In this document: piece by piece, positions 1-8,417 of the stretch | Position numbering within the stretch: position 1 is the stretch's first letter | How the letters are laid out: each line of letters starts with the position of its first letter | NCBI GenBank assembly: GCA_020161295.1 | Contig: JAIUOA010000001.1 | Coordinates: forward strand, 186,001 to 250,000 | Direction of reading: 5' to 3' | Source: Bacillota bacterium | Lineage (GTDB): Bacteria; Bacillota; Clostridia; Peptostreptococcales; Acidaminobacteraceae | DNA length: 64,000 bases | Program-made: the position numbers and the translations under genes | Notes under the pieces: generated by a model | Databases searched by the model: none | What the model was told of the DNA's origin: nothing | What the model saw: the letters and a program-made list of their open reading frames with translations, nothing else

Positions 1-12
1 TGAAGCAAATAT

Positions 13-1443
13 TTATACTTTTAAAGAGACTTCTTTACCTAAAATTTCCTTATGCTTTTCTCTAATCGGCGTCACTTCATCACGGATGAACGCGACGACT
101 TGTTCTGGCGATCTTCCCACATAGTCTTTTGGATTTAGCAAGCTGTTCATATCGGTCTCAGAAAGGTTGAAGATGGGATCCGCTTTAATGCGATCTAACA
201 AATCATTTTCCTTACCTTCAATTTTAACCGTTTTTCCTGCTTCCATAGAGTGCACTCTAATCGCTTCATGTAACTTCTGACGGTCGCCACCTTTTTTTAC
301 AGATTCCATAATGATGTTCTCAGTGGCCATAAAAGGAAGCTCTGCAAGTACATGTTTTTCGATGACCTTTTCATAGACGACCAAACCGGAAGCAACGTTG
401 TTTGCGATGTCTAAGCATGCATCCATCGCTAAAAACGCTTCTGAGACTGCTAATCTTTTATTTGCACTATCATCTAATGTCCGTTCAAACCACTGGGTAG
501 CTGCTACTAATTGTGGACTAACATTTAACGACATGACGTACTTACATAGCGATGAAATGCGTTCACTTCTCATCGGGTTACGTTTATAAGCCATCGCCGA
601 AGAGCCAATCTGTTTCTTCTCGAACGGTTCTTCAACTTCTTTAAGTGATTGTAACAGGCGAAGGTCATTGGTCATTTTATGAAGCGAAAGCGCGATATTG
701 TTTAATAAACCGACCACTTTAGCATCAATCTTTCGCGTATAGGTCTGACCCGTTACTGAAAGTGAACGTTTAAAGCCCATTTTCTCTGCGACCATTTTAT
801 CGAGCTGCTCAACCTTATCATGATCCCCGTCAAATAAGCTTAAAAATGACGCTTGAGTACCAGTGGTGCCTTTAACACCTCTCATTTTAAACTGTCCTAA
901 TAGCACTTCTATATCTTCGTAATCCATTACTAAATCTAAAATCCAAAGTGTCGCACGTTTTCCGACAGTTGTGAGCTGTGCTGGTTGGAAATGTGTGAAG
1001 CCCAAGGTTGGAATGTCTTTCGTTTCATCTGCAAAAGTCGCCAACTTATCGATTAATATCGCCAGTTTTTCTTGAATCAGGAGTAGTCCCTCTCTCATAA
1101 CGATCAAATCGGTATTATCACCCACATAAGCACTTGTTGCACCTAAGTGTATAATCGGCATCGCTTTTGGGCATTGCTCTCCAAATGCATGAACGTGCGC
1201 CATCACATCGTGCCTTACTTCTTTTTCTAAAGCTGCTGCACGATCAAAGTCGATATCGTAGATATGCGCTTTCATCTCATCGATTTGCTCTTCCGTAATG
1301 TTAAGGCCTAGCGCTTTTTCACACTCAGCAAGTGCAATCCAAAGTTTTCTCCAGTTTGAAAATTTGTTGATGGGAGAAAAAATTTTCAGCATTTCCTCAC
1401 TTGAATAGCGTTCGATTAATGGATTTTGATAAAACTCCGACAT
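13..1443 (-). CDS. purB: Adenylosuccinate lyase
   Basis: Catalyses two fumarate-releasing steps of purine synthesis: SAICAR to AICAR and adenylosuccinate to AMP, in the cytosol. The fumarase/aspartase superfamily signature SSAMAYKRNPMRSE is at about residues 281-294 and a HDVMAHVHAF segment at 78-87. The length (476 aa) and C-terminal segments such as WFERTLDDSANKR and ELPFMATENIIM resemble the longer animal-type enzyme more than the roughly 430-aa Bacillus type; this is recognition from memory, not an alignment. The ATG is preceded by AGGAGG at good spacing. It has its own promoter (1527-1555) and a terminator separates it from spoVS, so it is probably monocistronic as far as the window shows. 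No other purine gene is nearby. Confidence 0.97.
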   Translation of the reverse strand: MSEFYQNPLIERYSSEEMLKIFSPINKFSNWRKLWIALAECEKALGLNITEEQIDEMKAHIYDIDFDRAAALEKEVRHDVMAHVHAFGEQCPKAMPIIHLGATSAYVGDNTDLIVMREGLLLIQEKLAILIDKLATFADETKDIPTLGFTHFQPAQLTTVGKRATLWILDLVMDYEDIEVLLGQFKMRGVKGTTGTQASFLSLFDGDHDKVEQLDKMVAEKMGFKRSLSVTGQTYTRKIDAKVVGLLNNIALSLHKMTNDLRLLQSLKEVEEPFEKKQIGSSAMAYKRNPMRSERISSLCKYVMSLNVSPQLVAATQWFERTLDDSANKRLAVSEAFLAMDACLDIANNVASGLVVYEKVIEKHVLAELPFMATENIIMESVKKGGDRQKLHEAIRVHSMEAGKTVKIEGKENDLLDRIKADPIFNLSETDMNSLLNPKDYVGRSPEQVVAFIRDEVTPIREKHKEILGKEVSLKV

Positions 1444-1476
1444 TATATCCTCCTATTGGTTTCACGTAAACGGATT

Positions 1477-1489
1477 AATTACGAACATT
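1477..1489 (+). promoter_or_regulatory. Possible PurR box (weak candidate)
   Basis: The 13 bases AATTACGAACATT match the Bacillus PurR-box pattern AWWWCCGAACWWT at 12 of 13 positions. The site lies in the purB 5' untranslated region, about 35 bases downstream of the likely start point. True PurR sites usually come as a spaced, divergent pair, and I see no good second box, so this is only a suggestion. Confidence 0.25.
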
Positions 1490-1526
1490 TTCTAAATATT
1501 CTTTCTTAATATACACTTTCTGTACT

Positions 1527-1555
1527 ATTATAAACCAATTTGCGCTATTATTCAA
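1527..1555 (-). promoter_or_regulatory. purB promoter, sigma-A type
   Basis: On the minus strand a -35 TTGAAT (1550-1555) is followed after 17 bases by a perfect -10 TATAAT (1527-1532), about 85 bases upstream of the purB ATG. It starts directly after the spoVS terminator, so the two units are insulated from each other. Confidence 0.75.
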
Positions 1556-1558
1556 ATG

Positions 1559-1588
1559 AAAAGAGCCTATTTTGATTAAAACAGGCTC
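1559..1588 (-). terminator. Rho-independent terminator after the spoVS pair
   Basis: An 11-bp stem (1563-1573 with 1578-1588, one mismatch) with a 4-base loop is followed on the minus strand by TTTT. It is 38 bases past the stop of the downstream spoVS copy and just before the purB promoter. Confidence 0.75.
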
Positions 1589-1626
1589 TCTTAAACGTTA
1601 AATTTACTTCATATAACGCGATACCA

Positions 1627-1887
1627 CTAACGCGGTTGAACAATCAATTTAATCGCTGTACGCTCTTCACCGTCTATGGTTATATCCGAAAAGGCTGGAA
1701 TGCAAATAAGGTCAATTCCAGAAGGAGAAACAAATCCTCTTGCAATGGCGATGGCCTTAATCGATTGGTTGATTGCACCTGCACCTACAGCTTGAATCTC
1801 TGCGCTTCCGTGCTCTCTGATGACGCCAGCTAAAGCTCCTGCAACAGAATTTGGATTTGATTTTGATGACACCTTTAATACTTCCAT
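1627..1887 (-). CDS. spoVS: Stage V sporulation protein S, copy 1 (downstream)
   Basis: A small Alba-like SpoVS protein of 86 aa. In Bacillus SpoVS affects septation and progression to stage V, and its molecular role is poorly defined. I place the start at the internal ATG at 1887 (MEVLKVSSKSNPNSV). It follows GGAGGT by 6 bases, aligns exactly with the neighbouring copy, and gives the usual family length; the longer open frame to 1956 lacks support. It begins 16 bases after the stop of copy 2, so the two are co-transcribed. The copies are about 80% identical by my reading, differing most in the last 25 residues. Confidence 0.93.
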   Translation of the reverse strand: MEVLKVSSKSNPNSVAGALAGVIREHGSAEIQAVGAGAINQSIKAIAIARGFVSPSGIDLICIPAFSDITIDGEERTAIKLIVQPR

Positions 1888-1903
1888 TTTAGGACCTCCA
1901 TCA

Positions 1904-2170
1904 CTAAATATTATGTTTTTGGATAATGAGTTTAATGGCGGTTCGTTCTTCACCATTAATATCCACTTCTGTGAACGCTGGAATAAATACTAAATCAATT
2001 CCACTTGGTGCGACAAATCCTCTCGCGATAGCGATGGCCTTGATCGCTTGGTTGATTGCTCCTGCACCTACCGCTTGAATCTCAGCATGACCGTGCTCAC
2101 GAACAATGCCTGCAAGCGCCCCTGCTACTGAATTTGGATTTGAACTCGTTGCTACTTTGAGTACTTCCAT
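1904..2170 (-). CDS. spoVS: Stage V sporulation protein S, copy 2 (upstream)
   Basis: An 88-aa SpoVS-family protein, the first gene of a two-gene unit. The core GALAGIVREHG and the glycine/alanine-rich AVGAGAINQAIKAIAIARGF are typical of the family. The ATG follows AGGAGG by 9 bases. The next gene is a close paralogue with the same head-to-tail direction, which suggests local duplication. A terminator upstream isolates the pair from rny. SpoVS-like proteins also occur in non-sporulating bacteria, so the gene alone does not prove sporulation. Confidence 0.94.
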   Translation of the reverse strand: MEVLKVATSSNPNSVAGALAGIVREHGHAEIQAVGAGAINQAIKAIAIARGFVAPSGIDLVFIPAFTEVDINGEERTAIKLIIQKHNI

Positions 2171-2215
2171 CCTTACGACCCTCCTTACTGCGATTGGCTA
2201 ATCATAGATGTCAAG

Positions 2216-2245
2216 TATATACCCTTCATTTTTATCCATAAACAA
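2216..2245 (-). promoter_or_regulatory. Possible promoter of the spoVS pair
   Basis: Between the rny terminator and spoVS, the minus strand has TTGTTT (2240-2245), 18 bases, then TATATA (2216-2221). The match to sigma-A is moderate. I found no convincing sigma-H signal, although sigma-H drives spoVS in Bacillus. Confidence 0.35.
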
Positions 2246-2253
2246 CCGTCCTC

Positions 2254-2290
2254 AAAAATTAAAAAGAAGAATTCACAAGTGAATTCTTCT
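2254..2290 (-). terminator. Terminator of rny
   Basis: A perfect 12-bp inverted repeat (2265-2276 and 2279-2290) with a 2-base centre is followed on the minus strand by CTTTTTAATTTTT. It lies 30 bases past the rny stop codon. Confidence 0.85.
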
Positions 2291-2320
2291 AATTTTCTTA
2301 ATAACTTTATTCAAATCTAA

Positions 2321-3877
2321 TTACTTAGCAAAATCGGTTACCCTAGACTCTCTAATAACATGAACCTTGATCTGACCTGGATAATCCAAATCCGATTCAA
2401 TTTTCTTGCTAATGTCTCTCGCTAATAAGAACATGTCATCATCGCTGATCTTATCTGGAAGAACCACGACTCTGACTTCTCTACCCGCTTGAATAGCAAA
2501 TGATTTTTCAACGCCTTCATAGCTGTTTGCGATTCCCTCAAGCGCTTCTAAACGCTTAATATACGTGTCAAGGGTTTCTCTTCTTGCACCTGGTCTTGCT
2601 GCTGAAAGTGCATCTGCAGCTGTAACGAGAATCGCTTCAATCGATTCTGGTTCATAATCGCCGTGATGTGTACTCATCGCATGGATGACCGCTTTTGACT
2701 CTCTGTACTTACGCAGAATTTGCATACCTAACTCGATATGTGTCCCTTCTAGATCGTGGTCAACTGCTTTACCAATATCATGAAGTAAACCTGCACGTTT
2801 CGCTACTTTTACATCTGCACCAATTTCTGATGCCATGAGACCTGCTAGATGGGCTACTTCAATCGAATGCTTTAATACGTTCTGACCGTAGCTCGTTCTG
2901 TATTTCAAGCGTCCAACAAGCCTAATAAGTTCAGGATGTAAATTGTGGATGCCCACTTCAAAGGTTGCGTTTTCACCTTCTGTTTTAATGATTTGCTCGA
3001 TTTCTTTCTTTGATTTTTCAACCATTTCTTCAATACGAGCTGGGTGGATACGACCATCAATGATTAACTTTTCAAGCGCCATTCTTGCAACTTCTCTTCT
3101 GATCGGATCAAAAGAGGACAAGATAACCGCTTCTGGAGTGTCATCAATGATTAAATCTACACCGGTCAGTGTTTCTAAAGCACGAATATTTCGTCCTTCT
3201 CTACCGATAATTCTACCCTTCATCTCATCGTTTGGCAAATTCACTAGTGAAACTGTGCTCTCAGCTACATAATCTGCAGCACATTTTTGAATTGCATACG
3301 CCAAGATGTCTTTCGCTTTTTTGTTCGCCTCTTCACGCGCTTTATTTTCCAAGTCTTTGATGAGGACCACAGTGTCGTGTTTAACTTCTTTTTCCACATC
3401 AGCCAATAACTGGCCTTTTGCTTCTTCAATCGTTAACTGAGAAATGCGTTCCAGCTCTTTGATTTGTTGTTCATAGAGTTCTTCCGCTTCAGCTTCTTTT
3501 TGCTCTACTTGTCTTAACTTTTGAGCCAGCTTATCCTCTTTGGCTTCAAGATTCAACGCTTTCTTATCGAGTGCTTCTTCCTTTTGAAGGTTTCTACGCT
3601 CAAGCTTTTGAATCTCTGCGCGACGGTCCTTTGTTTCACGATCAATTTCTTTACGAATTTGATGCGCTTCTTCTTTTGCTTCCAATACTTTCTCTTTTTT
3701 CACAGATTCTGCAGCCTTAGCTGCCTCTGCAACAATTTCTTTCGCCTTAAATTCGGCACTTAAAATTTCTTTTTCCGCAGTGTTTTTTCTTACGAGATAT
3801 CCAATCCCAAAAGCAATCGCTGCTGCGACTAAAGCAATAAGTATTGTTACTATCAATGGCACGTTTATGTCGTTCAC
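2321..3877 (-). CDS. rny: Ribonuclease Y
   Basis: Membrane-anchored endoribonuclease that initiates mRNA decay in many Firmicutes. One N-terminal membrane segment (about residues 6-28) is followed by a long charged coiled coil (about 35-200), a KH domain with [10 protein letters not shown] at 221-230, and an HD domain with HSIEVAHLA at 337-345 and the metal-binding LLHDIGK at 364-370. The 518-aa length is normal. The start is GTG, preceded by a GGGGG ribosome-binding site. It has its own promoter and terminator. The leader carries two small inverted repeats, which may affect its expression. Confidence 0.97.
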   Translation of the reverse strand: MNDINVPLIVTILIALVAAAIAFGIGYLVRKNTAEKEILSAEFKAKEIVAEAAKAAESVKKEKVLEAKEEAHQIRKEIDRETKDRRAEIQKLERRNLQKEEALDKKALNLEAKEDKLAQKLRQVEQKEAEAEELYEQQIKELERISQLTIEEAKGQLLADVEKEVKHDTVVLIKDLENKAREEANKKAKDILAYAIQKCAADYVAESTVSLVNLPNDEMKGRIIGREGRNIRALETLTGVDLIIDDTPEAVILSSFDPIRREVARMALEKLIIDGRIHPARIEEMVEKSKKEIEQIIKTEGENATFEVGIHNLHPELIRLVGRLKYRTSYGQNVLKHSIEVAHLAGLMASEIGADVKVAKRAGLLHDIGKAVDHDLEGTHIELGMQILRKYRESKAVIHAMSTHHGDYEPESIEAILVTAADALSAARPGARRETLDTYIKRLEALEGIANSYEGVEKSFAIQAGREVRVVVLPDKISDDDMFLLARDISKKIESDLDYPGQIKVHVIRESRVTDFAK

Positions 3878-3895
3878 CCCCTTACATAAATTAGT

Positions 3896-3943
3896 AGACC
3901 GATATTGCTGGTCTCAACATAAGTGTATATTTTAGAATACACT
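3896..3943 (-). promoter_or_regulatory. Two inverted repeats in the rny leader
   Basis: One repeat has arms at 3922-3928 and 3937-3943 (AGTGTAT/ATACACT, 8-base spacer). A smaller one has arms at 3896-3900 and 3910-3914 (AGACC/GGTCT). Both lie between the predicted start point and the rny GTG, so they could form RNA hairpins or protein sites. No function is shown by the sequence. Confidence 0.35.
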
Positions 3944-3953
3944 CATACACTTT

Positions 3954-3982
3954 ATTTTATAATCTTTATCAAAAAATGTCAA
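3954..3982 (-). promoter_or_regulatory. rny promoter, sigma-A type
   Basis: A perfect -35 TTGACA (3977-3982) is separated by 17 bases from a -10 TAAAAT (3954-3959) on the minus strand, about 75 bases upstream of rny. Confidence 0.75.
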
Positions 3983-4050
3983 GGCTTCAACCCCTTCAAA
4001 TGCCTATATTGCTTAATCTTAAGCGCTTCTCACGCGTATAATCCTTATGA

Positions 4051-4081
4051 AAATAAAAAAATGAGGGCAAACTGCCCTCAT
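4051..4081 (-). terminator. Terminator of recA
   Basis: A 9-bp GC-rich stem (4061-4069 with 4073-4081, 3-base loop) is followed on the minus strand by a run of T residues, starting 18 bases past the recA stop. This is a textbook intrinsic terminator. Confidence 0.92.
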
Positions 4082-4098
4082 TTCACGGTCTTTTCATG

Positions 4099-5118
4099 CT
4101 ATTGCGCCGTAGGTTCTACTTGTAAATTAAAAAACTTTCTCACGGCTTGTTCTATTTCATCACAAATCACAGGATTTTGAATTAAATATTCTTTTGCGTT
4201 TTCTCTGCCTTGTCCAATTTTGTTGCCTTCATAACTGTACCAAGAACCCGATTTTTTAATGATATCTGCATTACAAGCGACATCTAGGATACTACCTTCT
4301 TTAGAGATACCTTCGCCGTACATGATATCGAACTCAGCTTGTTTGAAGGGTGGTGCTACTTTATTCTTCACGACTTTTACGCGTGTTCTATTTCCCACGA
4401 CATCAGCGTCTTTCTTGATCGAATCAATTTTTCTGACATCCAATCGAATGGAAGCATAGAATTTAAGTGCATTACCACCAGTGGTTGTTTCAGGGTTACC
4501 GAACATTACCCCAATTTTCATACGCAATTGGTTGATGAAAATAACGGAACAGTGAGACTTATTAATGATCGCTGTGAGCTTTCTAAGCGCTTGCGACATT
4601 AATCGCGCCTGAAGTCCCATATGGGAATCTCCCATCTCTCCAGTGATTTCAGCCTTTGGAACAAGGGCAGCAACAGAGTCAACGACAACAATGTCTACCG
4701 CACCACTTCTAACAAGTGCATCGACAATTTCAAGCGCTTGTTCACCTGTATCCGGTTGCGAAACGATAAGTTCATCGATATTGACACCGATTGCTTTTGC
4801 ATATACGGGGTCTAAAGCGTGCTCAGCATCGATAAATGCAGCTGTGCCACCACGTTTTTGAACTTCTGCGATCATGTGTAGCGTTACAGTGGTCTTACCT
4901 GATGATTCAGGCCCAAAGATTTCCACGATACGTCCTTTAGGAATACCGCCTATTCCCAGTGCAATATCTAAATCGATAGAACCGGTTGGTGTACTTTCAA
5001 CGTTCATTCTTGCTGATTCATCACCCAGTTTCATTATCGAGCCTTTACCAAATTGTTTTTCAATCTGTCCAAGGACGTTATCCAAAGCCTTTTGTCTTTC
5101 ACTCATCGTCTGATACAC
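4099..5118 (-). CDS. recA: Recombinase RecA
   Basis: DNA-dependent ATPase that forms filaments on single-stranded DNA for homologous recombination and triggers LexA self-cleavage. Walker [10 protein letters not shown] is at residues 69-77, and the DNA-binding loop segments ([28 protein letters not shown]) are intact. The 339-aa length is slightly short because there is no long acidic C-terminal tail. The start at 5118 is GTG; an ATG four codons in is an alternative. A LexA box lies 15 bases upstream of the GTG and overlaps the likely transcription start, so the gene should be SOS-induced. cinA lies directly upstream, a common arrangement. Confidence 0.98.
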   Translation of the reverse strand: MYQTMSERQKALDNVLGQIEKQFGKGSIMKLGDESARMNVESTPTGSIDLDIALGIGGIPKGRIVEIFGPESSGKTTVTLHMIAEVQKRGGTAAFIDAEHALDPVYAKAIGVNIDELIVSQPDTGEQALEIVDALVRSGAVDIVVVDSVAALVPKAEITGEMGDSHMGLQARLMSQALRKLTAIINKSHCSVIFINQLRMKIGVMFGNPETTTGGNALKFYASIRLDVRKIDSIKKDADVVGNRTRVKVVKNKVAPPFKQAEFDIMYGEGISKEGSILDVACNADIIKKSGSWYSYEGNKIGQGRENAKEYLIQNPVICDEIEQAVRKFFNLQVEPTAQ

Positions 5119-5132
5119 CTGCTTTCATTATT

Positions 5133-5146
5133 AGAACGTTTGTTCT
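5133..5146. promoter_or_regulatory. LexA operator (SOS box) of recA
   Basis: AGAACGTTTGTTCT contains GAAC-N4-GTTC, the core of the Gram-positive SOS box (Bacillus consensus CGAACRNRYGTTYG). It lies just downstream of the recA -10 and so covers the transcription start. Confidence 0.85.
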
Positions 5147-5151
5147 GTTTT

Positions 5152-5180
5152 ATTATATCACATCACGCTTCTGTTGAAAA
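5152..5180 (-). promoter_or_regulatory. recA promoter
   Basis: A perfect -10 TATAAT (5152-5157) has a weak -35 TTTTCA (5175-5180) at 17-base spacing. The LexA box begins 5 bases downstream of the -10. Confidence 0.7.
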
Positions 5181-5246
5181 CAATTTCTTTAACTTAGTAT
5201 AAGGGTTCTTTTAGAAATTGTCAATATATGGAAATTAATATCCGTT

Positions 5247-6482
5247 TTATTTCAGATAGTCATATAGAAGCTTTAATGCCTTGATGACAGCACGCTGCTG
5301 AATCAATTCGCGGTCACCCGTAAATTTATTTTCAAACGTATACACTTCACCGAAAATGCTTAAGCCGATATATACCAACCCCACCGGTTTTTCATCAGTT
5401 CCACCCGTTGGTCCTGCAATCCCTGTGATGCTGATGCCGATGTCCGCATTTGAATGCTTAACAGCGCCTTTTACCATTTCACCGCAGGTCTGATGGCTAA
5501 CTGCGCCATATACCTGAAGTGTTTCTGGTTTGACATCCAAAAGACGCATTTTTGATGCGTTTGAATAGGTCACTAACGAAGAATCGATGACCTCAGAGGT
5601 GCCGGGGTGTTTAATCAAAGCACTGGCTAGCTTTCCGCCTGTGCAAGACTCAGCCATTGCCAGCGTTAGCTTCTTATTCAACAACAAGCTCACGATCACT
5701 TCATCGATGTCCTTGCCCTGGTCAGAGACGATATAATCCCCCATTCTGCGGTAGACTTCGCTCACTACCCCCTCAACTAACCGATGGTTCTCATCGGGTG
5801 ATGGGCCAGATGCTGTAATTCTCAGGAGGACTTTACCATCTCCAGCGTATGTGGCGAGTGTGGGATTTTGCTGTGATTCAATAAGATCAACCAAGCGCTC
5901 CTCAACAGCCGACTCGCCATAATCATAAACGCTAAGGTATTTTGAAACCATGGACAAGTGGTGACGTTCAAGAAGATAAGCCTTTACATGTGTATCATAG
6001 AGGTGTTTCAGTTCTCTAGGCGGTCCTGGAAGTACGATGATGGACTGGTTCGTATTTTCCAGTTCGACGATACAGCCGGGTGCAGTCCCCTTTTCGTTAT
6101 CGAGAATAATGGCACCTTTAGGAAAATAAGCTTGTCTGATGTTATTTTCGGGCATGTTTCTGTTGAACATTCGAAAGCGTTCTTTGATGATGTCGAAACT
6201 TCTGTGATCTAAAACCATTTCTAGATGAAGTGCCTCTGCGATCACTTCCTTAGTGATGTCGTCCAGAGTTGGTCCCAGACCGCCAGTGGTTATGATGAGA
6301 TCGCACTCTTCAAGGAGCTTTAGTAGCGTTTCCTTGATACGCTGCGGGTTATCCCCCACTGTCATATGATAATAAACCCCAATCCCGATTTCACCTAAGG
6401 CTTTACTGAGGGTGGTGGCGTTGGTGTTGACGGTTTGCCCCATTAATAGTTCTGTACCGATGGCTAAAATGGCTGCTTTCAT
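5247..6482 (-). CDS. cinA: CinA, competence/damage-inducible protein with NMN amidohydrolase domain
   Basis: Two-domain CinA of 411 aa. The N-terminal MoaB-like domain has GTELLMGQ at about 9-16 and TTGGLGPTLDD at 65-75; CinA family members hydrolyse ADP-ribose or related pyrophosphates. The C-terminal domain has AESCTGGKLAS at 277-287 and SITGIAGPTGGT, the signature of nicotinamide-mononucleotide deamidase used in pyridine nucleotide salvage. It precedes recA, as in many Gram-positives, but the recA promoter with its LexA box lies between them, so recA can be expressed separately. Confidence 0.96.
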   Translation of the reverse strand: MKAAILAIGTELLMGQTVNTNATTLSKALGEIGIGVYYHMTVGDNPQRIKETLLKLLEECDLIITTGGLGPTLDDITKEVIAEALHLEMVLDHRSFDIIKERFRMFNRNMPENNIRQAYFPKGAIILDNEKGTAPGCIVELENTNQSIIVLPGPPRELKHLYDTHVKAYLLERHHLSMVSKYLSVYDYGESAVEERLVDLIESQQNPTLATYAGDGKVLLRITASGPSPDENHRLVEGVVSEVYRRMGDYIVSDQGKDIDEVIVSLLLNKKLTLAMAESCTGGKLASALIKHPGTSEVIDSSLVTYSNASKMRLLDVKPETLQVYGAVSHQTCGEMVKGAVKHSNADIGISITGIAGPTGGTDEKPVGLVYIGLSIFGEVYTFENKFTGDRELIQQRAVIKALKLLYDYLK

Positions 6483-6512
6483 TGATCCTCCATTATAATT
6501 CCCACTATTTGC

Positions 6513-6549
6513 AAAATGGTTGACATAATATAATTACGTCAACCATTTT
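6513..6549 (-). terminator. Perfect 12-bp inverted repeat between pgsA and cinA
   Basis: AAAATGGTTGAC (6513-6524) and GTCAACCATTTT (6538-6549) are perfect complements with a 13-base AT-rich spacer, one base past the pgsA stop codon. The stem ends in TTTT but no longer T run follows, so it may be a weak terminator, an RNA-stabilising hairpin or a protein site. Confidence 0.5.
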
Positions 6550-6550
6550 C

Positions 6551-7084
6551 CTAATCTTTCAATACTTGCTTATTTTTAACAATATAATCCACACCTGATA
6601 TGATCGTCAATGCGGTTGCCGCGACGATTAAAATCTGATCGGCTGGGAAGTTAATCCATTCAAATGGATAGTTGTTTAATAAAAGAACGATGACCATGAT
6701 CATCTGAACGATGGTTTTGGCCTTTCCCCACCAGCTTGCTGCGATGACGATCCCCTCAGCGGCTGCGATGGCTCTAAAAATACTGACGATAAACTCACGG
6801 GACAAAATGATGATGACTACCCATGCGTTTAGCTTTCCAAGCTGTACAAACCCGACTAGCGCTGAGGTCACCAGCAGTTTGTCTGCCAGCGGATCCATGA
6901 ACTTACCGAAGTTGGTAATGAGGTTGTATTTTCTCGCGAGGAATCCATCCAGGAAATCGGTGAAAGACGCTAGCGAAAACACCACAAACGCCCAAATGTC
7001 ATATCCCTCAAGCTGAAGAAAAATAAAAAACGGGATCATGACCACTCTCAATAAAGTCAATTGGTTAGCTATATTCATCTTCAT
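6551..7084 (-). CDS. pgsA: CDP-diacylglycerol--glycerol-3-phosphate 3-phosphatidyltransferase
   Basis: Integral membrane enzyme making phosphatidylglycerol phosphate, the committed step to phosphatidylglycerol and cardiolipin. The CDP-alcohol phosphotransferase motif DG-x2-AR-x8-G-x3-D-x3-D is complete at residues 46-68. The 177-aa length and several hydrophobic segments fit. The ATG overlaps the rimO stop by 4 bases and has GGAG 7 bases upstream, so the two are translationally coupled. rimO-pgsA-cinA-recA is a recurrent Firmicute order. Confidence 0.97.
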   Translation of the reverse strand: MKMNIANQLTLLRVVMIPFFIFLQLEGYDIWAFVVFSLASFTDFLDGFLARKYNLITNFGKFMDPLADKLLVTSALVGFVQLGKLNAWVVIIILSREFIVSIFRAIAAAEGIVIAASWWGKAKTIVQMIMVIVLLLNNYPFEWINFPADQILIVAATALTIISGVDYIVKNKQVLKD

Positions 7085-8406
7085 GCGATCACTCCGATCA
7101 AATCGTATTCTAGTGCATCGGTAATTTTCACTTTGACAAAGGTTCCATATTCCAGAGGAAGATCTGTATGCACATAAACCACACCGTCTATATCAGGTGC
7201 ATCGAAAGCCGTTCTACCTACGAGAATCTTTCCTTCTTCTGCCACTTCTTCGATAACGACTTCATATACTCTTCCAATTTTTGCGTAAGAAAGCTGTTCA
7301 GAGATGATCATCTGTGATTCCATCAAGCGCTCTTTGCGCGATTGCTTGGTCTCCTCGTCCACCTTATTCGGTAGAAGCATCGCCGGTGTGTCCTCTTCAT
7401 CAGAATACTCGAATGCCCCTAATCGGTCAAACTTGACGGTTTGCACAAGCGTCATCAACTTTTCGAAATCCTCCTCTGTTTCGCCTGGGAACCCGACGAT
7501 AACAGTGGTCCTGATAACAGCGGTAGGATCCTTTGCGCGAATTTTATCCACGATTCTAATGATGTCTGCATTAGAGGTTCTTCGGTTCATGAGTTTTAGA
7601 ATTTTATCTGAAGCATGCTGAATCGGAATATCAAAATAGTTTACGACCTTATCGTTTCTGAAATAACCGTCGAGCAACGCGTCATCTAGGATATCAGGAT
7701 ATGAGTAGTGAACGCGTATCCATCTGACGCCCTCTATCTTAGAAAGCGCATCGAGTAGTTCATCCAGTCTCGGTTTACCATAGAGATCGATGCCATATCG
7801 CGTCGTGTCCTGAGCGATGATCATTAGCTCTTCTACGCCCATCTGGACGAAATCACGCGCTTCTTCTACGATGTCTTCGATTTTTCTAGAGCGGTACTTG
7901 CCGCGAAGCTTAGGAATAATGCAGTAAGTACAACGGTTGTCACAGCCTTCTGCAATTTTGATATAAGCGTAATGCTTCGGTGTGGTCAGTATACGCGGTA
8001 AAGCTTCCGGTATTTCCAAATCCACATGTTTCATAAACAATTTTTGTGCGGGGTGCTTATAGGTGGAATCGATGACATCGGCAATTTCATAAAAACTGCT
8101 GGTTCCGATGATCGCGTCGATTTCAGGTATTTCATCGATTAACGCCTCAGGATACCGCTGCGAGAGACAACCGGTAACGATCAATTTCTCACAGTTCGCC
8201 GCCTGCTTGAGCTTGCCCAGCTCTAGAATGGTTTGAATCGATTCTTCCTTAGCATCGTGGATAAACGAGCAAGTGTTGACGATTATGACCTCAGCGTCGA
8301 GCACGTCATCACATAACTCGTATTGATCGTCTAATATGCCTAACATGATTTCGCTATCGGTCGTGTTTTTTGAGCAGCCTAATGTTTCAATATAAACTTT
8401 TTTCAT
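7081..8406 (-). CDS. rimO: Ribosomal protein S12 methylthiotransferase RimO
   Basis: Radical-SAM enzyme that adds a methylthio group to an aspartate of ribosomal protein S12. The N-terminal UPF0004 domain has its three cluster cysteines at C11, C46 and C80. The radical-SAM CxxxCxxC is at C155, C159 and C162 (EGCDNRCTYC), and a TRAM domain ends the protein (about 375-441). The sequence GCSKNTTDSE at the N-terminus favours RimO over the related MiaB. It follows ftsK by 11 bases and overlaps pgsA. Confidence 0.95.
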   Translation of the reverse strand: MKKVYIETLGCSKNTTDSEIMLGILDDQYELCDDVLDAEVIIVNTCSFIHDAKEESIQTILELGKLKQAANCEKLIVTGCLSQRYPEALIDEIPEIDAIIGTSSFYEIADVIDSTYKHPAQKLFMKHVDLEIPEALPRILTTPKHYAYIKIAEGCDNRCTYCIIPKLRGKYRSRKIEDIVEEARDFVQMGVEELMIIAQDTTRYGIDLYGKPRLDELLDALSKIEGVRWIRVHYSYPDILDDALLDGYFRNDKVVNYFDIPIQHASDKILKLMNRRTSNADIIRIVDKIRAKDPTAVIRTTVIVGFPGETEEDFEKLMTLVQTVKFDRLGAFEYSDEEDTPAMLLPNKVDEETKQSRKERLMESQMIISEQLSYAKIGRVYEVVIEEVAEEGKILVGRTAFDAPDIDGVVYVHTDLPLEYGTFVKVKITDALEYDLIGVIA

Positions 8407-8417
8407 TTTTTCCTCTC

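Noticed and set aside
1888..1956. N-terminal extension of the downstream spoVS gene
   Set aside because: It would overlap the stop of the upstream copy and lacks family similarity; the internal ATG has a good ribosome-binding site.
2216..2260. Sigma-H promoter for spoVS
   Set aside because: AGGA is present but the flanking bases and a GAAT-type -10 at the right spacing are missing.
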